Origin: Microbacterium stercoris | GTDB taxonomy: Bacteria > Actinomycetota > Actinomycetes > Actinomycetales > Microbacteriaceae | NCBI RefSeq assembly: GCF_017592545.1 | Contig: NZ_JAGFOA010000006.1 | Span: 1 to 64,000, forward strand | Direction of reading: 5' to 3' | DNA: 64,000 bases | Shown here: in pieces, positions 43,289-52,253 of the stretch | Numbering within the stretch: position 1 is the first letter of the stretch | Layout of the letters: the number at the start of each line of letters is the position of its first letter | The notes under the pieces: model-generated | What the model saw: only the letters and a program-made list of their open reading frames with translations | What the model was told of the DNA's origin: nothing | Database searches by the model: none | Program-made: the position numbers and the translations under genes

Positions 43289-44116
43289 TCAGGTGTGGGG
43301 TGCCGTGCCCACCAGATCCGGAATCAGCGCCCGCACCTCCTCGTCGGCGTCCGAGAGCACCACGATGTCGACGCGGCGGTTGCGGGCCAGAGCCGCGTCG
43401 TCAGTGCCCTCCGCGATCGGGCGCTCGGACCCGAAGCCCACCGCCTGGATGTGAGGACCCGGGAGGCCGCCGACCTCGACGAGGTGGCGCAGCACCTGGG
43501 TCGCGCGGCCCGAGGACAGCTCCCAGTTGGTCGGGAACGGCGCGGACGACTGCCGCTGGTCGGCGTGTCCCTCGATCGACATCTCGTTGGGAACGCCCCG
43601 CAGGTCGGGCGAGAGGGCATCGAGCACGGCGATGGCCTTGCCGCTGAGCTCGGTGCTGTTCGTCGCGAAGAAGGTCTCCGCGCCGATCAGTCCCACCGTC
43701 AGCCCGCGGTCGTCGATCGTGAACTCGGCGGTGCCGGCGAGACCCCGTGCGTCGAGGGCCCCCTCGAGCCGCGCGCGAAGCTGCTCGAGATCGGACACCT
43801 CGGCCTGAGCGGCCAGCAGGTCCGCGTCCATGTTGGCCGCGTGGCCGGCGTCCTCGGCCCGCAGCTCGGGCGGCAGAACGAGCCCGGCGGTGTCGGCCTC
43901 CTCGCTCTGCTCCTGGCCGAAGCCGGTCGCGAGCGAGTCGCGCAGCTGCTCGAACTTCTTCTGGTCGACGGTCGACATCGCGAACAGCACGATGAACAGG
44001 CACATGAGCACCGTGATCATGTCGAGGTACGAGGCCATCCAGCGCTCGTCAGGACCGTCGTGGCCCCCGTCGCCGTGCGCAGACGCCGCGCGACGCCTGC
44101 CGCGATGCACGCTCAC
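43289..44116 (-). CDS. motB: Flagellar stator protein MotB
   Basis: This 275-aa protein has one membrane helix with the proton-channel Asp32 (WMASYLDMITVLMCLFIVLF) and a C-terminal OmpA-like peptidoglycan-binding domain (MSIEGHADQRQ, NWELSSGRATQVLRHL). Asp fits an H+-driven stator. The GTG start overlaps the motA stop (GTGA); upstream codons in frame are motA shadow. Confidence 0.95.
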   Translation of the reverse strand: MSVHRGRRRAASAHGDGGHDGPDERWMASYLDMITVLMCLFIVLFAMSTVDQKKFEQLRDSLATGFGQEQSEEADTAGLVLPPELRAEDAGHAANMDADLLAAQAEVSDLEQLRARLEGALDARGLAGTAEFTIDDRGLTVGLIGAETFFATNSTELSGKAIAVLDALSPDLRGVPNEMSIEGHADQRQSSAPFPTNWELSSGRATQVLRHLVEVGGLPGPHIQAVGFGSERPIAEGTDDAALARNRRVDIVVLSDADEEVRALIPDLVGTAPHT

Positions 44117-44907
44117 GGCGCCTCGATCAGCTCCGGCGCCGGCTTCGGCGCCTTCGCACGCGGGCGATCCGACACCAGGGCCTGCAGGCGCTCTTCCACC
44201 AGCTGCGGCGGCGCGCCCGCCTGCACGGCCAGCATGCCCTCCATCACGAGCGTCATGCGCTCGAGCTCGAGCTCGCCGAGGCGCTGCAGGCGGTTGCCGA
44301 TGGGCAGCCAGAGGAAGTTGGCCGACAGCAGGCCCCACAGGGTCGCAACGAACGCGGCCGCGATCATGGGGCCGAGCGACGAGGGGTCATCGAGCTGCTC
44401 GAGCACGTGGGTGAGGGAGACCACGGTGCCGATGATGCCGACCGTGGGGGCGTACCCGCCGAGCGTGGCGAAGAACTTCGCGGACGTGCGGTTGCGGGCT
44501 GCCGTCGACGAGATCTCGTCCTCGAGCATGATGCGCAGGTCATCCGCGTCCTGCCCGTCGGCGATGCTCTGCAGGGCCTGCTTGACGAACGCGTCGTCGG
44601 TGTCGGGCACGAGCTGCTCGAGCGAGAGCAGGCCCTCGGCTCGCGCCTTCTCCGCGAAGAGCACGACCTGGTCGATCATCGACGCCGCGGTGCGCTTGTC
44701 GCCCGTGATCGCACGGGGGAGCGCCTTGACCGCGGCGATCGAGTCGCGCAGGGTGGCGCTCGCGATCCCCACGGCGATGGTGCCGCCGAAGACGAGCACC
44801 ATCGGTCCGGGGAGGAACAGGGCCGAGAGGCTGGCGTGCTCGATCGTGATCGCCGCGTACAGCGATCCGAGCGCCAGGAGGAGGCCGAGGAGGAAGGCGA
44901 TGTCCAT
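44113..44907 (-). CDS. motA: Flagellar stator protein MotA
   Basis: This 264-aa protein has four membrane helices and the conserved APTVGIIGTVVSLTHVLEQL segment lining the ion channel. The cytoplasmic loop contains the charged residues that contact FliG. The C-terminus is Ala/Pro-rich. The ATG overlaps the flbD stop by one base. Confidence 0.95.
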   Translation of the reverse strand: MDIAFLLGLLLALGSLYAAITIEHASLSALFLPGPMVLVFGGTIAVGIASATLRDSIAAVKALPRAITGDKRTAASMIDQVVLFAEKARAEGLLSLEQLVPDTDDAFVKQALQSIADGQDADDLRIMLEDEISSTAARNRTSAKFFATLGGYAPTVGIIGTVVSLTHVLEQLDDPSSLGPMIAAAFVATLWGLLSANFLWLPIGNRLQRLGELELERMTLVMEGMLAVQAGAPPQLVEERLQALVSDRPRAKAPKPAPELIEAP

Positions 44908-45116
44908 CAGAGCCTCATCCCCGACGAGGACGCCGTCTGCAGCACACGCGCGCGGAACGACACGATGCGATCGACGATCTCATCCATGCTCTCGAGCACG
45001 ATCAGGGTGGCCCCGTCGACCATCACGAGCGTGGTGTCGGGTGACTCGTGAATCCGCTCGATGAGGTCGGGATTCACGGCGAACCGCGCGCGATTCAGAC
45101 GCGTGACGACGATCAT
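44907..45116 (-). CDS. flbD: FlbD/SwrD family flagellar protein
   Basis: This 69-aa protein begins MIVVTRLNRARFAVNPDLIE and continues HESPDTTLVMVDGATLIVLE, the FlbD/SwrD signature. SwrD of Bacillus subtilis raises motor torque by acting with MotAB. It heads the flbD-motA-motB unit behind a sigma-28-like promoter. Confidence 0.92.
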   Translation of the reverse strand: MIVVTRLNRARFAVNPDLIERIHESPDTTLVMVDGATLIVLESMDEIVDRIVSFRARVLQTASSSGMRL

Positions 45117-45172
45117 GGGGGCTCCATCCTGGAATGCCGTGCAGACGGTCCGTCCTGGTCCGTCCCCTGGGA

Positions 45173-45199
45173 CTGTCGGCTGGAGCGCTCCGCGGGTTA
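45173..45199 (-). promoter_or_regulatory. Sigma-28-like promoter of flbD-motA-motB
   Basis: On the - strand TAAC, exactly 15 nt, then GCCGACAG lies 56 nt upstream of the flbD ATG. One -10 base differs from the consensus in this window. Confidence 0.65.
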
Positions 45200-45246
45200 G
45201 GCGCCGGGCGACGAAGGTGCTGCTCAGCCTCTGAGCCCGCACACGA

Positions 45247-45282
45247 AAGGGCGCGGCGCCGGTGATCCGGTGCCGCGCCCTT
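45247..45282 (-). terminator. Strong terminator after flgE
   Basis: A 16-bp stem with a single G-T pair and a 4-nt loop lies 11 nt after the flgE stop; on the - strand it is followed by TTCGTG. It separates the hook-basal-body operon from flbD-motAB. Confidence 0.85.
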
Positions 45283-45293
45283 GTCGTCGTGGA

Positions 45294-46454
45294 TCAGCGC
45301 TTGAGGTTGGTGAGCTCCTGCAGCACCTCATCGCTGGTGGTGATGATGCGGGCGTTGGCCTGGAAGCCGCGCTGGGCGACGATCAGGTTGGTGAACTCCT
45401 GCGAGAGGTCGACGTTCGACATCTCGAGCGCTCCCGAGATGAGCTCGCCCATGCCGTCGACGCCCGCCTGGCCGATGGCCGGCTGACCCGAGTTGACCGT
45501 CGGACGGTACTGCGACGATCCGGTCTTCTCGAGACCCGACGGGTTGACGAAGGTGGCCAGCGAGACGCGGGCCAGGACCTCGGTGGTGCCGTTGCTGAAC
45601 GTGCCGACGAGGCTGCCGTCCTCGGACAGCGCGTACGACTGCAGCGTGCCGGCCGGGCGCCCGTTCTGGCCGCCGAGCGCGACGGTCGAGAGCTCGCCGA
45701 AGCCCGTGACCGCGGTGAGGTCCACGGTGATCGGACCGGCCGTGAGTGTGCCGCCGGAGGTGAGGGCGCCGTTGGCGAAGGTCAGGCTGGTCGTGGCGCC
45801 GCCTGCCGTCGAGACGTCCCAGCCGCCCGCGGTGCGGGTGAAGGTGAGCGAGAGCGTGTCGGATGTGCCCTCGGCGTCGTAGACGGTGACATCGCGCACG
45901 AGCTTCTCGCCCGTGGCCGCGTTCGAGGGCAGGTTGCCCGTGACCTTGGCCGCCGTCGTGGCCGCGGCGGGCGAGACGGCGCCCACCGGCAGCGTGATGT
46001 TGCCCGTGGCCGCGCCCGCGGCGATGACGCCGTTCTGGGCGGTCCAGCCCTGCACGAACGCGCCGTCGGACGAGACCATCCGGCCCTGCGCGTCGAAGGA
46101 GAACGCGCCGTTGCGGGTGTAGGCGGTCTCGGCGCCGGTCTTGACGACGAAGAATCCGTCGCCCGCGATCATCAGGTGCGTGGGCACGCCGGTCGACTGC
46201 GCCGCGCCCTGGGCGAAGTTCGTGGAGATGGCGGCGACCTGCACGCCGAGGCCGACCTGGGCGGGGTTGGAGCCGCCCTGCGTCTGCTGCGGCAGCGTGG
46301 AGTTGCGCACGAGCTGCGAGAGCGTGTCCTGGAACTCGACCGACGACGCCTTGAACGCGGTCGTGTTGACGTTGGCGATGTTGTTTCCGGTGACATCGAG
46401 CATCGTCTGGTGCGAGCGCAGACCCGAGATGCCGGAGTAGAGAGAGCGGAGCAT
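45294..46454 (-). CDS. flgE: Flagellar hook protein FlgE
   Basis: This 386-aa protein starts MLRSLYSGISGLRSHQTMLD with DVTGNNIANVNTTAFKAS, and ends with SNVDLSQEFTNLIVAQRGFQ and SDEVLQELTNLKR, the D0/D1 helices of the hook family. It also could serve rod-type roles, as no flgF or flgG is present in the window. It is the last gene of the flgB-flgE operon. Confidence 0.93.
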   Translation of the reverse strand: MLRSLYSGISGLRSHQTMLDVTGNNIANVNTTAFKASSVEFQDTLSQLVRNSTLPQQTQGGSNPAQVGLGVQVAAISTNFAQGAAQSTGVPTHLMIAGDGFFVVKTGAETAYTRNGAFSFDAQGRMVSSDGAFVQGWTAQNGVIAAGAATGNITLPVGAVSPAAATTAAKVTGNLPSNAATGEKLVRDVTVYDAEGTSDTLSLTFTRTAGGWDVSTAGGATTSLTFANGALTSGGTLTAGPITVDLTAVTGFGELSTVALGGQNGRPAGTLQSYALSEDGSLVGTFSNGTTEVLARVSLATFVNPSGLEKTGSSQYRPTVNSGQPAIGQAGVDGMGELISGALEMSNVDLSQEFTNLIVAQRGFQANARIITTSDEVLQELTNLKR

Positions 46455-46486
46455 GGCTGGCTTCTTTCTGGAGGAGGTTCGGGGGA

Positions 46487-46906
46487 TCAGGAGGCGCGAG
46501 CGACGACGCCCGAGACCTTGTCGAGGGGAACGGCGACGTCGCCGAACATGACCTGGGGGGTGGCTGTCGCGAACGACACCGAGGTGACCAGACCCGTGTG
46601 CGTCTTGTCGTCGGCGTCGAGGTAGGTGGCCTGACGCCCCACGAGGTCGGCGGCCGTCTGGCGCATCGTGAGGGCGAACGTCTCGTTCGCGGTGGCCGTC
46701 AGGGCGGTGAGCTGCTCCATGGTGGCGAGCTGGGTCGACTGCGCGATCATCTCGTTGGTGTCCATGGGCGAGCTCGGATCCTGGTTCTTCAGCTGTGTGA
46801 CGAGCAGCTGCAGGAAGACCTCCGAGTCGAGCGTCTGCTTGCGCTCGGTGGGCTTGCCGACACTGCCGGTGTAGAGACCGGTGGCGGCGACGGGATCAGT
46901 GGGCAT
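46487..46906 (-). CDS. flgD: Hook-capping protein FlgD
   Basis: This 139-aa protein has the FlgD signature LDSEVFLQLLVTQLKNQDPS and PMDTNEMIAQSTQLATMEQL. It is the short form lacking the C-terminal tudor/Fn3-like domains. It forms the scaffold cap on which FlgE polymerises. Confidence 0.93.
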   Translation of the reverse strand: MPTDPVAATGLYTGSVGKPTERKQTLDSEVFLQLLVTQLKNQDPSSPMDTNEMIAQSTQLATMEQLTALTATANETFALTMRQTAADLVGRQATYLDADDKTHTGLVTSVSFATATPQVMFGDVAVPLDKVSGVVARAS

Positions 46907-46919
46907 GGATGACCTCGGA

Positions 46920-48200
46920 TCAGGCGAGCACGTCGAACGACGCGGGGGTGAACGGGGAGCGGGGCGTCACCGGATGCTCGTGCTCCGGCTGCGGGGTCGG
47001 CTGCGGCTCGCGGCGCGGCACGGGCGAGGGTGTCTGCTGGTCGCGCGGCGCGGCCTGCTGCTGCGGGGCGTCGCCGGTGGCCAGGCTGAGCGTGGCGTTC
47101 GGCGCCGCGGCCGCGAGGTCGCGACGCAGGTCGCTGAGCACCTGCCGGAGCGCGTCGCGCCCCGCGTCGGAGGGCGCGGCGAGCTCGATGCGGATGCCGT
47201 CGGCGGAGATGTGCGCGCGCACGGTGACGGGCCCGAGGTCCTCGGGCGTGACGGTGAGCGTGAGCTCGTGCGTTCCCTCGGGCGCCTTCGCGAGCGCCAC
47301 GAGCGGCGGCGTGAGCTGGGCCGGAAGCGGCGGGGCGGGGGCGGCAGCCGGAGCGGGAGTCGGAGCCAGAACCGGGGCGGTCGTCGGCGCTCCCACGAGC
47401 GCCGGACCGGGCGCGGCAGCCGGTGCGGCGGCGTCGGCTCTCACGACCGGCGCGCCCTCACGGTCGTCGCGCTGCGGCGACGGCGACGGGTTCGGGACGG
47501 GGGAGGGGAGGCTCTCGGGCGCAGGGAGAGTCACGGGCTGAGCCGGGGCCGGAGCCGGAGCCGCGGCCGGGGCCAGCGCCGGGGTGGAGTCGGCCCGGCC
47601 CGGCGGCACGCCTTCGCCGCCGCGGGCGACGGCCGGAGCGGCGGCACCTCCTCGCACGTCGGCTGAGCGATCCGAGACGAGGCGCCCTGCGCTCGCGGCG
47701 GTGGCCGACTCGGCGACGGCTTCGCCTGCGCTCGCGGCGTCCGCGCCGGGGGTACCGGTGGGCTTGTCACCCACGACGGCGGCGATCACGGCCGCGGGCG
47801 GCGCGATGGCGGGCAGCGTGATGGCCGGGGGAGCGGGCGCAGCGTCGGTCGTCGACGCGGGGTGTGTGGGCTCGGCCTGCTCGCTCGACGAGCGAGGGGG
47901 GAGGGTCTCGCCAGCCGCGGGTGCGGGCGCGGGTGAAGGCGCGGTCGTCGCGGGCGCGGCGGGCGCGCCCTGCCCCGGCGGGACGGGTAGCGGAGCCGCA
48001 GCCGCGGGGACCACCGCCGCGCCAGCCCCCTGCGCCGCGCCAGCCCCCTGCGCCGGGTCGGCGCCTTGCGTCGCGTCGGCGTCGAGGGCGGCGAGCAGGT
48101 CGTCGAACTCACTCGAGGCGCCCGAATCGCTCGAGGCCCCCGAGCCCGAGCCCGGAGCCGGGGCGGGCGCGAGCCCGCCGGAGAAGGTGATCAGGGTCAT
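46920..48200 (-). CDS. fliK: Hook-length control protein FliK
   Basis: This 426-aa protein is Ala/Pro-rich and largely disordered up to residue about 290, as expected of the molecular ruler. The C-terminal Flg_hook domain reads HELTLTVTPEDLGPVTVRAH and IRIELAAPSDAGRDALRQVL. An in-frame copy of the palindromic repeat seen upstream of parA codes RSSSEQA near residue 105. The call rests on the C-terminal domain and position. Confidence 0.85.
   Translation of the reverse strand: MTLITFSGGLAPAPAPGSGSGASSDSGASSEFDDLLAALDADATQGADPAQGAGAAQGAGAAVVPAAAAPLPVPPGQGAPAAPATTAPSPAPAPAAGETLPPRSSSEQAEPTHPASTTDAAPAPPAITLPAIAPPAAVIAAVVGDKPTGTPGADAASAGEAVAESATAASAGRLVSDRSADVRGGAAAPAVARGGEGVPPGRADSTPALAPAAAPAPAPAQPVTLPAPESLPSPVPNPSPSPQRDDREGAPVVRADAAAPAAAPGPALVGAPTTAPVLAPTPAPAAAPAPPLPAQLTPPLVALAKAPEGTHELTLTVTPEDLGPVTVRAHISADGIRIELAAPSDAGRDALRQVLSDLRRDLAAAAPNATLSLATGDAPQQQAAPRDQQTPSPVPRREPQPTPQPEHEHPVTPRSPFTPASFDVLA
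47879..47894. repeat. Intragenic copy of the palindromic repeat in fliK
   Basis: GCTCGCTCGACGAGCG is identical over 16 bp to the core of the three tandem units at 10378-10458. Within fliK it codes Arg-Ser-Ser-Ser-Glu-Gln in the disordered region. Confidence 0.7.
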
Positions 48201-48868
48201 CCGAAGAGCCCTCCGCCCGCCTGCTGCAGGAACATGCTCTGCATCAGCGACAGCAGCTGTGTCTGGTCGATGGCGGGCGTCGCCTGCGCCGCGGGCGTCG
48301 CCGCCGCGGCCGGTGCCGCCGCCACCGCGGGCGCGCTCGAGGCGAGCCGGCGGATCGTCGAGATGTCCTCGGGGCCGAGGTAGTTGTCGACGAGCTGCAC
48401 GTCCTTGCCCGGGCGCGGGGCGTGGATGATCTTGCCGTCCCCGGCGTAGATCACGATGTGGCCCTCGCCCTTCGTGACGAGCAGATCACCCGGCTGCGCC
48501 TCGGCGAGCGAGGCCACCTCGGTGCCCACGTCGGCCTGATCCTGCACAACGCGCGGCACGTCGATGCCGAGGTCGGCCATCACCCGCTGCACGAGCCCCG
48601 AGCAGTCCATGCCGCTCGCGTCCTCGCCGCCGAAAACGTACGGCACGCCCAAGTAGGTCTTGGCCTGCTCGACGATGTCGGATCCGGTGACGGATCCGCC
48701 GGCGACGTCGGCCAGGACCGATCCGAAGACCGTCGCCGATGTCGCCGAGACGGGGGACGAGGCGGGGGCGGATGCCGCGGCAGGCTCCGCGGCGGCGGGC
48801 ACCTGCCGGAGCTCCTGGATCATCGTCTGGATGGCGCCGATCCGGTCGGCTGCGGTCGCGAGACTCAC
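48197..48868 (-). CDS. NlpC/P60 peptidoglycan hydrolase of the flagellar operon
   Basis: This 223-aa protein has an NlpC/P60 domain with catalytic Cys in MDCSGLVQRVM, His in EGHIVIYAGDG and a further His in IIHAPRPG. No signal peptide is present, so export through the flagellar apparatus is likely. It probably opens the cell wall for the rod, the job done by FlgJ in proteobacteria. It overlaps fliK and fliJ by 4 bp; the start is GTG. Confidence 0.88.
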   Translation of the reverse strand: MSLATAADRIGAIQTMIQELRQVPAAAEPAAASAPASSPVSATSATVFGSVLADVAGGSVTGSDIVEQAKTYLGVPYVFGGEDASGMDCSGLVQRVMADLGIDVPRVVQDQADVGTEVASLAEAQPGDLLVTKGEGHIVIYAGDGKIIHAPRPGKDVQLVDNYLGPEDISTIRRLASSAPAVAAAPAAAATPAAQATPAIDQTQLLSLMQSMFLQQAGGGLFG

Positions 48869-49299
48869 GCGGCCCCCTCCCTCTGACCCGGCGCCATCCA
48901 GCGGTTCGTGGCGATCTCATCGATCGCGGACTGCTCGCGGCGCACCTGCTCGTGCCGCTCCCTGTCGCGGAACGACTCCTCGAGCTTCTCGAGACCGCGC
49001 GCGGCGCGCTTGGCCTCGGCGTGCTCGCGGCGGGCGAGCTCGAGCTCCTCGGTCGAGGTGCCCGTCAGCACCGCGAGATCGGCGAGGCTCGCGCGGGCCG
49101 CGGCGCGCGAGGCCGCGATGGCGGCGAGCGTGCGCACGTCGGCGGCGGAGTCCGCCTGGTCCGACAGGGCGGCGCGGGCGCGGCGCTCGCGGGCCTCGGC
49201 CTGGTTCGCCGCGATCTGGGCGCGAGAGAGGCGCTCCTGGGCCTGCCGTTGCTGCACGGTGCGCAGCCGCAGCAGGCCTGCGAGGGTGAAGGTGCTCAT
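48865..49299 (-). CDS. fliJ: Flagellar export protein FliJ
   Basis: This 144-aa protein is a continuous charged coiled coil (GLLRLRTVQQRQAQERLSRA, RERHEQVRREQSAIDEIATN), as expected for FliJ, the stalk of the FliI ring. Identification rests on that and on position after fliI. ATG 49299 overlaps the fliI stop and gives the usual length. Confidence 0.82.
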   Translation of the reverse strand: MSTFTLAGLLRLRTVQQRQAQERLSRAQIAANQAEARERRARAALSDQADSAADVRTLAAIAASRAAARASLADLAVLTGTSTEELELARREHAEAKRAARGLEKLEESFRDRERHEQVRREQSAIDEIATNRWMAPGQREGAA

Positions 49300-50594
49300 G
49301 AGAGATCTCCGAACGACGCGATGAGCTGATCGAGTCGGCGCCACGCCTCGGCGCCGGGGCAGGCCTCGTCGAGGCCCTGGGTGAGGAACGCCGAGATGGC
49401 TCGCTCGTGGGTGACGGCCGCATCGACGCGCGGATTCGCGCCCGGCTGGTAGGCGCCGATGTCGATGAGGTCGCGCACCTCCCGGCGTGCCGCGAGCACC
49501 GTGCGCAGGGTGGTGGCGAGGCGACGCTGCTCGGCGGTGGTGATCTTGCCGGCGACGCGGGAGACGGATCCGAGCACGTCGATGGCCGGGTGATGGCCCG
49601 TCAGCGCGAGCGCGCGGTCGAGCACGATGTGGCCGTCGAGGATCGAGCGGGCCGAGTCCGCGATCGGCTCGTTGTGGTCGTCGCCGTCGACCAGCACCGT
49701 GTACAGGCCCGTGACGGATCCGCGCGTGCCGGTGCCGGCACGCTCGAGCAGGCGCGCGAGCACCGAGAACGTGGACGGCGGGTAGCCGCGGGTGGCCGGA
49801 GGTTCGCCGGCCGACAGGCCGATCTCGCGCTGGGCCATGGCCACGCGCGTGAGGGAGTCCATCATCAGGATGGCGTGCGCGCCCTCGTCGCGGAACGACT
49901 CCGCGATCCGCGTGGCCGTGAACGCCGCACGCAGGCGCGCCATCGCGGGCTGGTCGGAGGTCGAGACGACGACGACCGAGCGGGCGAGGCCTTCGGGGCC
50001 GAGGTCGTCCTCGAGGAACTCACGCACCTCGCGACCGCGCTCGCCGATGAGGGCGATGACGCTGACCTCGGCATCGGTGCCGCGCGCGATCATCGAAAGC
50101 AGCGACGACTTGCCCACGCCCGATCCGGCGAACAGCCCCATGCGCTGGCCGCGGCCGACCGTGTTGAGTGCATCGACCGCGCGCACGCCCACCGACAGCG
50201 GCACCTCGATGCGCGCGCGGTTCATGGCCGACGGCGGCTCGTTGTCGAGCCCTGCGCGAGGGGCATCCAGGGGTCCACGCCCGTCGATGGGCCGGCCGAG
50301 CCCGTCGAGCACGCGGCCGAGCAGCGCCGGCCCCACGGGCACCCGCAGCGGCCCACCCGCGGAACGGGCGGGCGCTCCGGCGGTGAGGCCGGACACGGTG
50401 CCCAGCGGCATCACACGCATGCCGGAGGGGCTCGTCGCCACGACCTCGGCGGCCACGCGCGGGTCGTCGCCCAGGTGGACGAGGTCGCCGACCGCGCCGC
50501 GCAGGCCTCGCACCTCGGCGCCCAGGCCCAGCACCTCGGAGACCGAGCCAACGCGCTCCGGGCGTGCGGCCTCGAGCACCGCGCCCCAGCTCAC
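49296..50594 (-). CDS. fliI: Flagellum-specific ATPase FliI
   Basis: This 432-aa protein has Walker A GLFAGSGVGKSSLL, Walker B ILMMDSLTRVAMAQREIGLS and GYPPSTFSVLARLLERAG, diagnostic for FliI against F1 beta subunits. It energises unfolding of export substrates. The start is GTG and overlaps fliH by 4 bp. Confidence 0.96.
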   Translation of the reverse strand: MSWGAVLEAARPERVGSVSEVLGLGAEVRGLRGAVGDLVHLGDDPRVAAEVVATSPSGMRVMPLGTVSGLTAGAPARSAGGPLRVPVGPALLGRVLDGLGRPIDGRGPLDAPRAGLDNEPPSAMNRARIEVPLSVGVRAVDALNTVGRGQRMGLFAGSGVGKSSLLSMIARGTDAEVSVIALIGERGREVREFLEDDLGPEGLARSVVVVSTSDQPAMARLRAAFTATRIAESFRDEGAHAILMMDSLTRVAMAQREIGLSAGEPPATRGYPPSTFSVLARLLERAGTGTRGSVTGLYTVLVDGDDHNEPIADSARSILDGHIVLDRALALTGHHPAIDVLGSVSRVAGKITTAEQRRLATTLRTVLAARREVRDLIDIGAYQPGANPRVDAAVTHERAISAFLTQGLDEACPGAEAWRRLDQLIASFGDLS

Positions 50595-51250
50595 GTCAGC
50601 TCCCCGAGAGCCGCACGAGCGCGTTCGAAGGCGCTCGCCACGCGCGCATCGATCGACCCGTCCGGGACGAGGACGAGCGCATCGCCGGGCGCGAGCGCGG
50701 CATCCGGCACCACTGTCACGCCCTCGGGCGAAACGCCGTTCTCCTGCAGCAGTGCGAGGTCATCGGGGTGCAGGCGCACCTCGCGCACCTCGGCCGGGTC
50801 GACCTGGCTCAGCGCGCGCTGGAGCGCCGCGCGCGCGGCGATCTCGGGGTCGGCCAGCGCGGCGCCGAGCACGGCTTCGGCCAGTTCGATCGCGAGCGCC
50901 TCGAGCGTGCGCTGTGCCGGGGCGATCACGGCGCGCTCGCGCTCGGCGAGCGCGAGCGCCGCCTCCTCGAGGGCGACCAGCGTGCTGCTGAGGCGGCGCT
51001 CGACCGAGAGGCGCTGGGTCTCGCGCTCGAGCTGCGCCTCCTCGCGGATCAGCGCGGCGGCCTCGGCCGCCATGCGCATGCCCTCCGCATGGCCCGCGGC
51101 GTAGCCGCGCACGCGCGCCGCCTCGAACTCCCGCTCCAGCTCGGCCGAGCGGCCGGAGATGCGCGGGAACACCACCTCGCGGAACCGTGAGGCGCCGCGG
51201 GACGGGGAGGTGGATCCGGATGCGGTCTCAGAAGACAATCTCGTCCTCAT
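50591..51250 (-). CDS. fliH: Flagellar assembly protein FliH
   Basis: This protein of about 219 aa is a charged coiled coil followed by the FliH domain (LDP-type segment VREVRLHPDDLALLQENG and VLVPDGSIDARVASAFERAR). It regulates FliI. ATG 51250 overlaps fliG by 23 nt; TTG 51241, with GAGG upstream, is an equally possible start giving 216 aa. Confidence 0.82.
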   Translation of the reverse strand: MRTRLSSETASGSTSPSRGASRFREVVFPRISGRSAELEREFEAARVRGYAAGHAEGMRMAAEAAALIREEAQLERETQRLSVERRLSSTLVALEEAALALAERERAVIAPAQRTLEALAIELAEAVLGAALADPEIAARAALQRALSQVDPAEVREVRLHPDDLALLQENGVSPEGVTVVPDAALAPGDALVLVPDGSIDARVASAFERARAALGELT

Positions 51251-52253
51251 CCGTGCGGTGGACCGTGATGTCGCCCGATCCGGCGAGCGAGCGGATGGTG
51301 CGCACGATCTCGGCGCGCGCCTCCTCGACCTGCGACATGCGCACGGGGCCCAGGACGCGGATCTCGTCCTCGAGCAGCTCGCGGTTGCGCTCGGAGACGT
51401 TCTTGCGGATGACATCGGCGATGCCCTGGTTCGCGCCCTTGAGGGCGAGCGCGAGCACCCGGATCTCGACCCCGCGCAGCACGCGCTGCGCGTCGCGGTC
51501 CTCGAGCTTCACGATGTCGGCGAAGGTGACCATACGCGAGCGGATGTCCTCGGCCAGTGCGATATCGCGATCCTCGAGGCTCGACAGCAGCGCCTTCTCG
51601 ACGGCCGCGTCGGAGCGGTTGATGATCTCGACGACCTGCTGCACGCCGCCCACCGCCTCGGTCGCTTCGCGCGTGGCGAAGACCCCCGTGCGCGAGCGCA
51701 GGGTCTCGGCGACCACCGCGATGGCCTCCTGGGTGGCGGTGCCCATGGTCGCGATCGACTGCGCGACGTCGGTGCGCAGCGGATCCGGGATGGTCGCCAG
51801 CACCTCGGCGGCGTGCCCCGTGCGCAGGTGCGCGAGCACGAGGGCGATCGTCTGCGGCAGCTCGCCGTCGAGAAGGGCGGCGAGCTGCGCCGGATCCGCG
51901 ACGTTGAGGAAGTCGAGCGAGGTGCCCGCCATCGAGGAGGTCACGCGGGTGAGAACGCCCGCGGCGCGCTCGGCGCCGAACGAGGCCTCGAGCAGCCCCG
52001 CGGCGACGTCGCGGCCGCCGCGGCCCGGCGACACGCGCCCTTGCGCGATGCGGTGGAAGTCGCGCAGGGCGCGGGTGGTCGTGCCGGCGTCGAGGCGGCG
52101 CATCCGGATGATCTCGGCGGCGAGCTCCTCGGCCTCCTGCTCGGAGAGGTGCTTCATCACCTCGACGGCGCGTGCGCGGTCGAGGTTCATCAGCACCACC
52201 GCGGCCGTCTGCGGTCCGGTGAGCGGAGGGGACAGGGGGTCGACGGTCCTCAT
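51228..52253 (-). CDS. fliG: Flagellar motor switch protein FliG
   Basis: This 341-aa protein has the N-terminal FliF-binding part (TGPQTAAVVLMNLDRARAVE), the EHPQ-like segment ELPQTIALVLAHLRTGHAAE, and the C-terminal torque helix region LALKGANQGIADVIRKNVSE. It transmits force from MotA. It starts at the fliF stop with one-base overlap. Confidence 0.95.
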   Translation of the reverse strand: MRTVDPLSPPLTGPQTAAVVLMNLDRARAVEVMKHLSEQEAEELAAEIIRMRRLDAGTTTRALRDFHRIAQGRVSPGRGGRDVAAGLLEASFGAERAAGVLTRVTSSMAGTSLDFLNVADPAQLAALLDGELPQTIALVLAHLRTGHAAEVLATIPDPLRTDVAQSIATMGTATQEAIAVVAETLRSRTGVFATREATEAVGGVQQVVEIINRSDAAVEKALLSSLEDRDIALAEDIRSRMVTFADIVKLEDRDAQRVLRGVEIRVLALALKGANQGIADVIRKNVSERNRELLEDEIRVLGPVRMSQVEEARAEIVRTIRSLAGSGDITVHRTDEDEIVF

